Assembly: GCA_030615565.1 (NCBI GenBank) | Contig: JAUWZC010000010.1 | Span: forward strand, 1 to 20,737 | Direction of reading: 5' to 3' | Source of the DNA: Desulfobacteraceae bacterium | GTDB lineage: Bacteria; Desulfobacterota; DSM-4660; Desulfatiglandales; B25-G16 | Length of the DNA stretch: 20,737 nt | In this document: positions 7,679-16,133 of the stretch, one piece after another | How the letters are laid out: every line of letters starts with the position of its first letter | Position numbering within the stretch: the stretch's first letter is position 1 | The notes under the pieces: model-generated | Databases searched by the model: none | Told to the model about the DNA's origin: nothing | Seen by the model: the letters and a program-made list of their open reading frames with translations, nothing else | Program-made: the position numbers and the translations under genes

Positions 7679-8740
7679 ATGGAGATCACTCGCCGGGATT
7701 TCATAAAAGATTCTCTTATTTTAGGCGGCTCGTTTCTCTTGTCTCCTGTCTCCCTTAACGCCGGACAGAAAAAGGCAGAGGCCTGGCATCCAGCCTATGA
7801 AAAATTGGAGAACGAGGGAAAATTGGCTCAGAGGGTCGAGCAGGCCTACGCCATCTTCGAGGATTGCCAGCTATGTCCACGGCGTTGTGGGGTGAATCGG
7901 AAAAAGGGCGAAAGAGGGTTCTGCCGAGCCCCATACAGTCCAGTGATTTTCAGCGCTCAACCCCATTTTGGCGAAGAGGTACCATTGGTGGGCAAAAATG
8001 GATCTGGTACCATCTTCTTTTCCAATTGTAATCTCCGCTGTATCTTCTGCCAGAATTGGCCCATATCCCATGAGGGAAAAGGTAAGGAACTTCAAGATGA
8101 AGACCTGGCGGACATGATGATCCACCTCCAGAAAATCGGCTGCCATAACATCAACTTAGTTACACCTACCCATGTCATGCCCAACATCCTCAATGCTACT
8201 CGGATTGCCTTCAAGAAAGGGCTACGTCTTCCCTTGGTTTACAATACAAGCGGGTACGAGCGATTAGAGATATTGAAGATCTTAGACGGCATTGTGGATA
8301 TTTATATGCCAGACATGAAATACATGGATGCTGATTATGCAGAGAAATATTCATCCGGGGCTTCAGACTATCCTGAAGTGACTAAGAGAGCGATCATCGA
8401 AATGAATAGGCAAGTCGGAGAGCTCCTGGTTGATAAGCGAGGAGTTGCCACTCGCGGTCTGATCATCCGACACTTAGTCATGCCCAACCGGGTGGCCGGG
8501 ACAGAGAAATTAGTCAGGTGGATGGCTGAGACCCTCCCTAAATCAACCTATGTGAACATTATGGCTCAGTATCATGTGAATTACAAGGCCTTTGACTATC
8601 CAGAAATAGCCCGTGGGATCACTGTGCAGGAATTCTTGGAAGCAATGGAGTGGGCTGAAAAACATGGTTTGACCAACCTTGACCCAAAGTCTGTGGCGCT
8701 CAGGAGATTTTACTCTATATTTAAAAGCCGACCAGACTAA
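7679..8740 (+). CDS. PflX-like radical SAM protein (COG1313 type) with Tat-like signal
   Basis: A 353-aa radical SAM protein of the PflA-related PflX group, whose substrate is unknown. The signature CxxxCxxC is Cys117-Cys121-Cys124 in SNCNLRCIFCQNWPISHEGKG, a phrase typical of this group. Before it is a second cysteine set, CQLCPRRCGVNRKKGERGFC (Cys63, 66, 70, 82), able to bind another Fe-S cluster. The N-terminus, MEITRRDFIKDSLILGGSFLLSP, has a twin-arginine motif and a short hydrophobic stretch, normally an export signal for folded cofactor proteins. ATG at 7679 is preferred (GGAG at 7667-7670, 8 nt spacing); GTG at 7670 is the alternative and also keeps the signal. It follows the secreted PAAR-like gene by about 150 nt and converges with the AmrS-like gene. 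Confidence 0.88.
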   Translation: MEITRRDFIKDSLILGGSFLLSPVSLNAGQKKAEAWHPAYEKLENEGKLAQRVEQAYAIFEDCQLCPRRCGVNRKKGERGFCRAPYSPVIFSAQPHFGEEVPLVGKNGSGTIFFSNCNLRCIFCQNWPISHEGKGKELQDEDLADMMIHLQKIGCHNINLVTPTHVMPNILNATRIAFKKGLRLPLVYNTSGYERLEILKILDGIVDIYMPDMKYMDADYAEKYSSGASDYPEVTKRAIIEMNRQVGELLVDKRGVATRGLIIRHLVMPNRVAGTEKLVRWMAETLPKSTYVNIMAQYHVNYKAFDYPEIARGITVQEFLEAMEWAEKHGLTNLDPKSVALRRFYSIFKSRPD

Positions 8741-8818
8741 ATTTTTTATAAAGCCTACCCTTCTTCTATAGAATGTATGTCTGTTGTATTATTGTCGCTA
8801 TTTTTCAAGCTTATGCGA

Positions 8819-10003
8819 TTACGCCCAGATGCCGGGTATAGGCTTTCCGCAATATTTACATTTCCCTTCCTTTAAATGCATCTCTCCGATCATGTATCCT
8901 GTCCTTTGGATTATCATTTTCTTGCATTTAGGGCAGAAGGTGTTCCAACCCTCGTGACCCGGTACCTTTCCTATATAGACATATTCAAGACCGGAAGAAA
9001 AAGCCAGTGCCCGGGCTTTTTCGAGCGTTGAAACCGGCGTTGATGGGAGCTTCTTGAGCTTGTGCAAGGGATAGAATCGAGAAAAATGGACCGGCGTATC
9101 CGCGCCCAATTCTCTCTTCACCCACAGGCACATTTCTTTTACGGTCGACATCTCATCATTCTTTGTGGGGATCATGAGGTTTGTGATCTCAACGTGGATT
9201 TTTTCCTGCTTCAGCGTCTTCAAGGTCTCGAGCACTGGGGCGAGTTCTCCACTGGACAATTCATGATAAAACTCTTCAGTAAACCCTTTCAGATCAATTT
9301 GGGCCGCGTCTAACACCTTACACAGGTTTCTGAGTGGAGCTGGATTGATGAAGCCATTTGAGTGGATGACATTTAGAAGACCCTCCTGCTTAGCAAAGAA
9401 GGCAACGTCTAACATATATTCATAAAAGATAGTGGGTTCCGCGTAGGTATAGGCAATAGAATGTGCCCCCATCTCTTTTGCCTTCTTCACTACAATTTTA
9501 GGTGGGATATCGTAACTGTATAAGTCCTCAGGGGAGGCTTGGGAGATTTCCCAATTCTCGCAAAACTTACAATGGAAATTGCATCCCGCTGTTGATAGCG
9601 TTAAAGAAGTGGTCCCGGGAAGGACATGGAAAAAGGATTCCTTCTCGATTGGGTCTAAATGAATGACGCAGGGATTCCCGTAAACCAGGCTGTAATATTT
9701 ACCTCCCCGATTCTCACGCACCCTACAAAAACCCCTTTTCCCATTGGCAACACGGCACCGCCTGGGGCACAATTCACATTGAATCTCTCCTCCATCCAGG
9801 GGAGTGAAATAAGGGGAGAGCTTTGTCTTAATTAGGCCTTTCTTCGCCATTTGTGCCTGTAAGGTATCCGGAAAACCGAAGAGCTGAGCGGCACATAGAA
9901 CATAGAGACCCGTCCCGCAAAACTTCAAAAATTCCCGCTTCGTTAGGTGGGGGAAAGGGTAGAATAAGAGGGAATGATCTATAGGTATAGGGGATTTAAT
10001 CAT
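8819..10003 (-). CDS. amrS: AmrS-like radical SAM enzyme (AmmeMemoRadiSam type) with Tat-like N-terminus
   Basis: 394-aa radical SAM protein resembling the radical SAM member of the AmmeMemoRadiSam set, a group defined by co-occurrence with AMMECR1 and Memo proteins; its reaction is not established. Radical SAM cysteines are Cys141, 145 and 148 in GCNFHCKFCENWEIS. An upstream set lies at Cys76, 79, 83 and 93 (CELCPRRCRVANGKRGFC). AYTYAEPTIFYEY and HSNGFINP are family-typical, and a C-terminal zinc-ribbon-like set (Cys357, 360, 382, 385) ends in GKPIPGIW. The first 60 residues exceed the usual family start and hold LTKREFLKFCGTGLYVLCAAQLFG, a Lys-Arg variant of the Tat motif. No clear ribosome binding site precedes the ATG ending at 10003, so the exact start is less sure. 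No AMMECR1 or Memo gene is in the window. Confidence 0.88.
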   Translation of the reverse strand: MIKSPIPIDHSLLFYPFPHLTKREFLKFCGTGLYVLCAAQLFGFPDTLQAQMAKKGLIKTKLSPYFTPLDGGEIQCELCPRRCRVANGKRGFCRVRENRGGKYYSLVYGNPCVIHLDPIEKESFFHVLPGTTSLTLSTAGCNFHCKFCENWEISQASPEDLYSYDIPPKIVVKKAKEMGAHSIAYTYAEPTIFYEYMLDVAFFAKQEGLLNVIHSNGFINPAPLRNLCKVLDAAQIDLKGFTEEFYHELSSGELAPVLETLKTLKQEKIHVEITNLMIPTKNDEMSTVKEMCLWVKRELGADTPVHFSRFYPLHKLKKLPSTPVSTLEKARALAFSSGLEYVYIGKVPGHEGWNTFCPKCKKMIIQRTGYMIGEMHLKEGKCKYCGKPIPGIWA

Positions 10004-10823
10004 AGGATGTATTCATAATTAAACAGTATAGTAATTTCCTTTTGCTGCTTTGCAAGCCCGCCTGCCATCGCCTGGCACTGGCGGGCAAGTATTCGTCAAA
10101 GGGTTGCGGCCCGCCCTCCCCGTCCCGAGACCGGTACGGGATCGGGAGGCGCGACGTGATTGAAATATGCTGTAGCCGTTGTAGTATTTTACAGGCAATG
10201 TCGATATCTGCATGATTTGCGATTCAGCCTGCCCTGGCGCTACATGCTTGAATCAGCCTACTAGGTCTATAAGGAGCTACGTGCTCTGAACAGACCATTA
10301 AGCTTATAAGCCAGGTCTGGGCCAGGGGTCTGGGCCAGGGTTTTGAAAAATGACGCAACCGATAGCCGTTAAACGTAACGAGCCCCGCTAACAGCGGGAT
10401 AACCGATAGACCGTAGACGTTAACTTAAGAATAGCCTAAACATTAAGTTTTTAATATAGAAATAGATGAGAAAAGTCAAAAATAAAGGTTGAGACCCATT
10501 TCAACGATTCTTTCACGAGTATTTCTGGTTTGTCAATATAATAGACATAGCCTGAACTTTGACGTTATAGTAAAATAATGTCCGAAATTGGGTTCCCCAT
10601 CCATTGACCTTCATGACCTCCTAACATATACTCCGTGTAAAAGTGGATATTCCTTAAAATAACCATTAATTGTGGATACCATAACTGAATCAGAAGTACC
10701 TATTTTTCATTGAGAGAGGTAGGGTTTTGTGGCTTCTTTCATTCGCCTAAACCTACTAAAAGCCCACTTCGGCAATCTGGAAATGTTAGCCGATATCCCG
10801 AAAAAGAGTAAGGGTTTGAATTG
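10004..10823. repeat. Gene-free gap with GC palindromes and a tandem repeat
   Basis: About 900 bases with no credible gene. A two-layer hairpin lies at 10056-10086: GCCCGCC/GGCGGGC outside TGCCA/TGGCA. CCTCCC/GGGAGG with CCCG/CGGG inside spans about 10115-10149 around CCGGTACGGG, echoed near 4758. GGTCTGGGCCAGGG occurs twice with a 13-nt period (10314-10327 and 10327-10340); the 18-mer at 10312-10329 also occurs at 2542. CCCGCT-AAC-AGCGGG forms a hairpin at 10384-10398, flanked by two AACCGATAG copies. From about 10440 to 10800 nothing is recognisable. Confidence 0.5.
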
Positions 10824-10851
10824 TTGACAATGAATACATTCAATCTATAGG
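10824..10851 (+). promoter_or_regulatory. Likely sigma70-type promoter for the alcohol dehydrogenase gene
   Basis: TTGACA (10824-10829), a 16-nt spacer and TATAGG (10846-10851), about 100 nt before the ATG. Its -35 lies in AATTGTTGACAA (10819-10830), also seen at the speDE promoter, and ATGAATACATT (10830-10840) is likewise found there at 821-831. Confidence 0.45.
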
Positions 10852-10947
10852 AAAGGAGAAAGTTTTTAGCACTTATGTAGACTAATTGAAAAAGTATTAG
10901 AGAATTGACTTGGGAATTATGAAGAGAAAAAAGGAGGCTAAAGGGAA

Positions 10948-11979
10948 ATGAAAGCAATGGTATTGAATAAGATCTGCAGTCTTGCGGAAAATAAGAGCCC
11001 TTTGGAAATGGCAAATCTGCCGGATCCTGTTCCAGGAGAAAAGGAAATTTTGGTAAAAGTTTCAGCCTGCGGGGTTTGTCATACCGAGTTAGATGAAATT
11101 GAGGGAAGAACTCCTCCACCGCGATTTCCAATTGTTTTGGGCCATGAAGTTGTTGGAAGAGTAGAGGAAATAGGTACCAGAGCAGGTAAGTTTAAAATTG
11201 GAGACAGGGTGGGAATCGGCTGGATTTATTCAGCCTGCCAAGGATGCAGGCTCTGCCTCAAAGGTAATGAGAATTTATGTGAAAATTTCAAGGCAACCGG
11301 CAGGGATGCTAATGGAGGGTATGCAGAGTATACTATAGTTTTAGAAGATTTTGCCTATAAAATTCCTGACGTATTTTCTGATTCTGAAGCGGCTCCCCTT
11401 TTATGTGCTGGTGCAATTGGCTATCGCTCTTTGAGGTTAACTGGCATCAAAGATGGACAAAATCTGGGACTGACCGGATTCGGGGCTTCGGCTCACCTTG
11501 TACTTAAGATGGCAGAACACAAATATCCAAAATCAAAGGTATTTGTCTTTGCCAGAAGCGAAAAGGAAAGGGAGTTTGCTCAAGAGCTTGGGGCTGTTTG
11601 GGCAGGTGACACTGAAGAAGAATCGCCTGAGAAACTGGATTGCATAATTGACACTACACCGGTCTGGAAGCCAATAGTTGAAGCTTTAAAAAATTTAGAG
11701 GGTGGGGGAAGGTTGGTTATAAATGCAATTCGGAAAGAAGATGTGGACAAGGGATATCTTTTAAAATTAGATTACCCTACTCATCTCTGGCTTGAAAAGG
11801 AGATAAAAAGTGTAGCCAATGTGGAAAGGAGAGATATAAGCGAATTTTTGGAACTGGCGGCCACAATTCCTATCAAACCTGAAGTTGAGGAATTCACATT
11901 GGAAGAGGCAAATAAGGCATTACTCGAGCTGAAAGGGCGGAAGATTCGTGGAGCAAAGGTTTTAAGGATAAATGCGTAA
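10948..11979 (+). CDS. Zinc-dependent alcohol dehydrogenase (medium-chain, propanol-preferring type)
   Basis: 343-aa medium-chain dehydrogenase that should oxidise alcohols or reduce aldehydes with NAD(P). Catalytic zinc ligands: Cys44 in CGVCHTE, His66-Glu67 in LGHEVVG, and a third Cys in LLCAGAIGY. The structural zinc loop is complete: Cys97, 100, 103 and 111 in ACQGCRLCLKGNENLC. The nucleotide-binding fold has GLTGFGASAH, the variant typical of the propanol-preferring subgroup, followed by VFVFARSEKE. The length is normal and all key residues are present. Start at ATG 10948, with AAGGAGG (10931-10937) 10 nt upstream. It has its own promoter and no close partner gene, so it is probably a single-gene unit. 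Substrate and cofactor preference cannot be read from the sequence. Confidence 0.93.
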   Translation: MKAMVLNKICSLAENKSPLEMANLPDPVPGEKEILVKVSACGVCHTELDEIEGRTPPPRFPIVLGHEVVGRVEEIGTRAGKFKIGDRVGIGWIYSACQGCRLCLKGNENLCENFKATGRDANGGYAEYTIVLEDFAYKIPDVFSDSEAAPLLCAGAIGYRSLRLTGIKDGQNLGLTGFGASAHLVLKMAEHKYPKSKVFVFARSEKEREFAQELGAVWAGDTEEESPEKLDCIIDTTPVWKPIVEALKNLEGGGRLVINAIRKEDVDKGYLLKLDYPTHLWLEKEIKSVANVERRDISEFLELAATIPIKPEVEEFTLEEANKALLELKGRKIRGAKVLRINA

Positions 11980-11982
11980 TAG

Positions 11983-12243
11983 AAGAGAATTGATTTTCCC
12001 TATACTCCCGCCCTAAAAAACCAAACCCTTATAACTTCACTCTTTAGCCAACAAGGAGAAAAAAAAGCAAGAAAACAATCAAAAGGAACTTGCGAACTTT
12101 GTAAATCATCATTTAGCAAAGGTGGGATGACAAAGCACTTGAACTCATCTAAATTGCTCAAAACTTTTCAGGCAGTATGTGGAGTAGTTCTTATTCTTTT
12201 TGGATTTCAGCTTTTATATTATGTATTAAATGTGATTATGTGA
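11983..12243 (+). pseudogene. Zinc-finger/membrane remnant without a start, or a 38-aa membrane protein
   Basis: One frame is open from 11983 to the TGA at 12241-12243. Its middle encodes KGTCELCKSSFSKGGMTKHL (about 12082-12141), a C2H2-like finger of the kind I associate with the N-terminus of pRiA4b ORF-3-like plasmid proteins; the expected last Cys reads as Ser. AAGGAG at 12053-12058 is a good ribosome binding site, but no ATG, GTG or TTG follows in frame before ATG 12127, so the start seems lost. From 12127 a 38-aa peptide could be made with one hydrophobic helix (VCGVVLILFGFQLLYYVL), though AAAGG sits only 4 nt before that ATG. It may be a decayed gene, or two pieces joined. Family call is tentative. 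Confidence 0.35.
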
Positions 12244-12602
12244 TATTGAAAAGAACTCAGGTCAAGAGAGTTTAGAGGAGGATTGCTTCAATCCAGCAAA
12301 GAACAGTGGGAATTATAGGTCCATCTCTTATTTTGACACATGATTCTAATCGTAAATGTAAATAAAACCATGGTATTGAGGAACCTGGACGTTTTCAACC
12401 TGATCTGACCTCAGATTAAGAAATTTGCTAAACTTATGACTTGATTATAAGGTCTACAATGAAATTTATTCGATTGTGAGTTTTAGCTTTGGCAAGCTAT
12501 TATTAAATTTTTGGGGAGAGGAGTCGGCCAGAATATGTGGGAATTTACCCTTCTATGATTGGTACTATGTGATTACAGAGGGTATGTTAATTGGAGGTAA
12601 GA
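12244..12602 (+). other. Gap before the OmpA lipoprotein gene
   Basis: No gene, strong promoter or terminator is visible. TTGACA at 12333-12338 has only a weak TGTAAA after 18 nt. A frame beginning GTG at 12476 runs into the next gene in another phase and is not a gene. GGAGG at 12593-12597 is the ribosome binding site for the ATG at 12603. Confidence 0.4.
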
Positions 12603-13721
12603 ATGAAAACGAATGTGAAGAGACAAATATTATATGTTATCTCACTGACCCTCTGTTTGGTATTAACAGGGAGCTGTGTCAGCAAAAAGGATTATTTGGT
12701 AAAGGTTGAGGAGGGTGAAAAGCTATCAAAGGAATTGACGGCTTTGAAGACGGAACACGACCGGTTAAAGGGAGAAAGAGAGGTCCTCGCTAAACAACTA
12801 ATGGCCCTCGAGTCAGAAAGGAATAACCTAAAGGAGGCGAAAGCTCAGCTAGAGCTTGAAAATCTTTCCCTTGAAAATGAGGTTGCCCTCCTCGTAAGCG
12901 ATAATCTAAAGCTGGAGGAGATCCTACGAGCCAAATCAGATACGCTGAGCAAACACATCGTAGACCTCAGGGACCATATCGCGAGCCTGAAAAACGAAAA
13001 CAGTCTCCTGAAAGCGGAAAATAAAGATTTGAAGCAAAATATAGAAACCCTTAAAAGAGATGTAGACAACCTTCAGGGTCAAGTTGCAGCTTTAGAGGCG
13101 AAAAATAAAACACTCCAATCTGAATATGAGGTGCAAATAAGCCACCTCCAGAACAAAATTGAAGCTCTGGAGGAGAAAAATAAGGCACTTCAATCTGATG
13201 CCGATGCTCTAGAACGTCAGAAAGAAGAAGAGATGTTAGAGATGAAGGGTGCCTATGAAGAGTTACTCGAGGGTATGAAATCGGAGATAGAGAAGGGCAA
13301 GATTACCATTACCCAGTTGCGGGGAAAATTAAAGGTGAATATGCTGGACGAAATCCTCTTCGACTCAGGAAAAACCACCATCAAGCCTCAGGGTGTTGAA
13401 GTATTAAAGCGAGTGGGGAACATTTTGCTAACCGTGAAAGACAGGGCGATCAACATTGAAGGCTACACAGACAATGTTCCCATCGGAGCTGAGCTCAGCA
13501 AGAAATACCCCACCAACTGGGAACTCTCGGCAGCCCGTGCTACCAATGTAGCCAGATATTTGCAAGAGAAAATCGGCATTGACCCCAGCTTACTCTCTGC
13601 CACAGGGTACGGGGAATACCAGCCCGTTGCCTCTAATGAAACTGAAGAGGGACGGGCTAAGAATCGGCGGATTGAAATCGTGCTCGTTCCAAGGGAGATC
13701 GTACCAATTTCTAGGAAATAG
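12603..13721 (+). CDS. Coiled-coil lipoprotein with C-terminal OmpA-like peptidoglycan-binding domain
   Basis: 372 aa. The start is ATG 12603 (GGAGG at 12593-12597, 5 nt spacing) rather than the in-frame TTG at 12591. A signal sequence (IYVI-type hydrophobic run LYVISLTLCLVL) ends in LTGSC with Cys25, an imperfect lipobox, so lipid anchoring is likely but not sure. Residues about 30-235 are a nearly continuous heptad-rich coiled coil with repeated LxxEN/ALEEKNKALQS words. Residues 246-365 are an OmpA/MotB-like domain: ILFDSGKTTIKPQG, IEGYTDNVPIG, NWELSAARATNVARYL, GYGEYQPVASNETEEGRAKN, RRIEIVL, with the Asp and Arg that grip diaminopimelate present. It probably links envelope to cell wall. 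It converges with the second OmpA lipoprotein gene 300 nt away. Confidence 0.88.
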   Translation: MKTNVKRQILYVISLTLCLVLTGSCVSKKDYLVKVEEGEKLSKELTALKTEHDRLKGEREVLAKQLMALESERNNLKEAKAQLELENLSLENEVALLVSDNLKLEEILRAKSDTLSKHIVDLRDHIASLKNENSLLKAENKDLKQNIETLKRDVDNLQGQVAALEAKNKTLQSEYEVQISHLQNKIEALEEKNKALQSDADALERQKEEEMLEMKGAYEELLEGMKSEIEKGKITITQLRGKLKVNMLDEILFDSGKTTIKPQGVEVLKRVGNILLTVKDRAINIEGYTDNVPIGAELSKKYPTNWELSAARATNVARYLQEKIGIDPSLLSATGYGEYQPVASNETEEGRAKNRRIEIVLVPREIVPISRK

Positions 13722-14024
13722 GGGAACTACGCAGATTTCACTATACACCAGTGACTCAATTCGTCAAAATGGCTACGTTTCGGATTTCCCACTCATCAAG
13801 CCAGATGTGTAGAATTCCTTTATTTTGGCTGCTTATCTATATTTCTTCTTATCTGTTTTGATGTCAGTACACAAGATCCTGTTGGGTTTTGGGATTCTAC
13901 AGTTAGAATGAGTGATGATTTGCAAATAAAATATTATGTGTATTAGAACTAATTGAATTTGCTTACTTCAGTTAGAACTCAACAAATCTATGAAAGACTT
14001 CCGGGATTTAAGACTACGAGAATG
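13722..14024. other. Gap between two convergent OmpA lipoprotein genes
   Basis: About 300 bases with no gene or clear terminator. ATTTGCAAAT-type palindromic bases occur near 13919; nothing else stands out. A frame reaching past 13950 on the plus strand only shadows the minus-strand gene. Confidence 0.4.
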
Positions 14025-15497
14025 TTACTGCCCTGTTTCGAGCCGCGGCATAATAAGTACATCGATCCGCCGGTTGATAGAGCGGCCTTCTGCCGTCTTG
14101 TTGGATGTCAAGGGTTGCTTAGATCCGTAACCGATGGCAGAGATCCTCTCATATGTTATGGTACCATTTGCCACAAGGTATTCGCGAACGGCTTCCGCTC
14201 GTTGCTTGGATAAGTACTCGTTTAGGTCGTCTGATCCTGTGCTGTCCGTATGTCCTTCAATGATAACATCCGGCTGACCAAAAGTACGAATAGCCCGCTG
14301 AATCTTGCTGAGCAGTGCGTAATTGCCTGACATGATAACTTCCTTGCCAACAGGAAATTGCATGGACCTTAAACGGATTACCAGCTGATTTCCCTGTTTG
14401 TAAACTTCCGCTTCACTCGGCTTAAAGTAGCTTCGGACATTACTGTAAAATTCATTAAACCCCATTTCCGCTGCCAAGCTGTCTTTGGCAGCCCGTTCCT
14501 TCCTGACCGTTATCTCCAAGGAGGCAATCCGTTTCTCCAAGTCTAGTATTTCTGCCTGGAGAACGTTCTTTTTACCGACCATGAATTGATAGTCTTCCTG
14601 CAGCGTGGTAACCAAGCCGAGAATGTCTTTGACCTGCGTCTCGAAATCTTCATCACGGATATCGGTCGCAGAAAGCTTGCTTGTCATCTTATGCAGCATT
14701 CCTTCAAACCAGAGCGTTATCTCCTCGGGTTTCATCGTTCGAATCTTCTCGCTCTGCCGCATCACTTGAAGAAGGCGACGAGCCTGAAAGAGTGCCTCGC
14801 TAGCCTGTTCGTCAATCTTTTGCTTTTCGTAACGGTGTTCGGAGATAAATGCATCAACATCACTCAACTTCTCTTGCGCAACTGTGAACATCTTCGGCGC
14901 GATTTTCCTTGCGCCTCTCTTTTTCGCTTCATTGATCAGCTTGCCAACCTCCACAAGGACGTCTTTAATTGCTCGCAACTCAAGTTCGTCAAAATCTCTG
15001 ATGACCTTTGCCCTATTCTTCAGGGCCCAACGCAGGTTGTTTTTCTCAATCGCTTTCGTAAGTTCAAGGAATTTTTCATCCGCTTCAGAATAATCCTTTC
15101 TGAAGTTGGTGGCGCCTGCAACACGAGCACGCTCACGAGCTTTAATGACATCGATCAACGCAGTTCTCACTCGTTTGCCCATGTCTTCAGCACGCTGGAG
15201 TTGCGCTCGTCCATAGTTGACCTTCTGTAAAATTTCAGAAGGCTTATCTCCAGACCTCAGTCCTTTCTTGGCCTCAAAAAGGGATGTCTCGGCTTTACCA
15301 AACCACGTTGGTGACAAGACATTAAGCCGATTCTTTCTTGCCTTGGCGATGTCTTTGTCCAAGCTGTTAATCTGCTCTATGGGGTCTTCTGACGTTACAA
15401 TTGGTGCCACCTGAAGCTTGCTCCCTGCGCAGGCACCCAGGAAACACACTAAGACGGTGAGCACTGCCATGATTCCAATTTTCTTTCTAATCAACAT
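14025..15497 (-). CDS. Large helical lipoprotein with C-terminal OmpA-like domain
   Basis: 490 aa from the ATG ending at 15497, chosen because AAGGAG lies 7 nt upstream; the adjacent ATG (15500) is the alternative, and a far upstream start would spoil the signal peptide. Signal IGIMAVLTVLVCFLGAC has a good lipobox with Cys23. A long helical region follows (about 45-360): ARKNRLNVLSPTWFGKAETS, then Lys/Glu/Arg-rich segments resembling DUF4398-like or other coiled-coil envelope proteins, with a final coiled coil (KNVLQAEILDLEKRIASLE). The last 115 residues are OmpA-like: IRLRSMQFPVGKEVIM, IEGHTDSTGSDDLNEYLSKQ, RAEAVREYL, GYGSKQPLTSNKTAEGRSIN, RRIDVLI. It is expected in the periplasm on the outer membrane, bound to peptidoglycan. 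The cargo or partner is unknown. Confidence 0.88.
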   Translation of the reverse strand: MLIRKKIGIMAVLTVLVCFLGACAGSKLQVAPIVTSEDPIEQINSLDKDIAKARKNRLNVLSPTWFGKAETSLFEAKKGLRSGDKPSEILQKVNYGRAQLQRAEDMGKRVRTALIDVIKARERARVAGATNFRKDYSEADEKFLELTKAIEKNNLRWALKNRAKVIRDFDELELRAIKDVLVEVGKLINEAKKRGARKIAPKMFTVAQEKLSDVDAFISEHRYEKQKIDEQASEALFQARRLLQVMRQSEKIRTMKPEEITLWFEGMLHKMTSKLSATDIRDEDFETQVKDILGLVTTLQEDYQFMVGKKNVLQAEILDLEKRIASLEITVRKERAAKDSLAAEMGFNEFYSNVRSYFKPSEAEVYKQGNQLVIRLRSMQFPVGKEVIMSGNYALLSKIQRAIRTFGQPDVIIEGHTDSTGSDDLNEYLSKQRAEAVREYLVANGTITYERISAIGYGSKQPLTSNKTAEGRSINRRIDVLIMPRLETGQ

Positions 15498-15797
15498 CAT
15501 CTTTCTCCTTTCAATTAACTTGAGTGATACATTAGCTTCTATCAAATTTAGAGACCAAGTGCTAAAAAAAACAGGATATGTTATGTATAGCTTGCCATAT
15601 ACTGAAATCCCAGTAATCTTATGATATTGCCCCACATTGGATGCTACCTGAGCTAAACCATACTCACGAGCCTCAAGCGTTGGTTTTCAGATAAAAACCC
15701 CTTGACACCAACATCATCACAGGCAAACCCCGGGGCAGCAATAAAGAGCAATGAGCTTCATCGGCTGGAATGCTATGTCTGTGAGATTCAAGAAACC
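15498..15797. other. Gap upstream of the minus-strand OmpA lipoprotein gene
   Basis: Leader and promoter region for the minus-strand lipoprotein gene. AAGGAG (reverse strand) at 15505-15510 is its ribosome binding site. No strong promoter, gene or RNA structure is seen; GTTGGTTTTCAGATAAAAACC near 15680 is AT-rich with slight self-complementarity. Confidence 0.4.
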
Positions 15798-16133
15798 TTA
15801 TTTTTCATCACCGAGATAATCACCAAACAGTCCCCTGCTGTGCTCATCCTCATGGCAGTAAACACACAGATTTTCCCAGTTAGAACCATCAGAGGGATTA
15901 TTCCTGTAATTGCCATCTTTATGGTGTACGGTCAGCAGGTGCCTGTTTTTGTGAGTAAACTCCCTTCCACATTTGGCACAGATAAGTCCGTGGATCTTAA
16001 GTGAGCGTTCTCTATAACTGTTGACTGAGGACGTGCTTTTTCTTGTCTTCCTGAGCAGATCCTCAAAAGATTTATTACCGTCTATCTTTCCAGACCCTGG
16101 CCTTTTGTGCAAGCTGTTACGTCTGTCTCTCAT
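15798..16133 (-). CDS. yajD: YajD-type HNH nuclease family protein
   Basis: 111 aa, matching the small YajD HNH family in length and motifs. It has a Lys/Arg-rich N-terminus (1-50), then ICAKCGREFTHKNRHLLTVH with Cys52/Cys55, the HHKDGNYRNNP core (His70, His71, Asn78), and GSNWENLCVYCHEDEHS with Cys90/Cys93, His94 and His98. The four Cys are a structural zinc site and the HH...N...H set is the HNH metal-binding active site, so it looks complete. The biological role of YajD is not established; it may cut or nick nucleic acid. A GGAGAGGGGG stretch sits upstream of the ATG ending at 16133. It appears to be a single gene. Other HNH families are less likely, given the match around the NWENLCVYCH motif. 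Confidence 0.85.
   Translation of the reverse strand: MRDRRNSLHKRPGSGKIDGNKSFEDLLRKTRKSTSSVNSYRERSLKIHGLICAKCGREFTHKNRHLLTVHHKDGNYRNNPSDGSNWENLCVYCHEDEHSRGLFGDYLGDEK

Noticed and set aside
10739..11131. 130-aa minus-strand frame
   Set aside because: Antisense to the alcohol dehydrogenase start and its promoter; no domain or signal seen.
15798..16004. Plus-strand frames over the HNH gene and in the 15.7-16.0 kb stretch
   Set aside because: Shadows of the YajD gene, whose zinc and HNH motifs are unmistakable on the minus strand.
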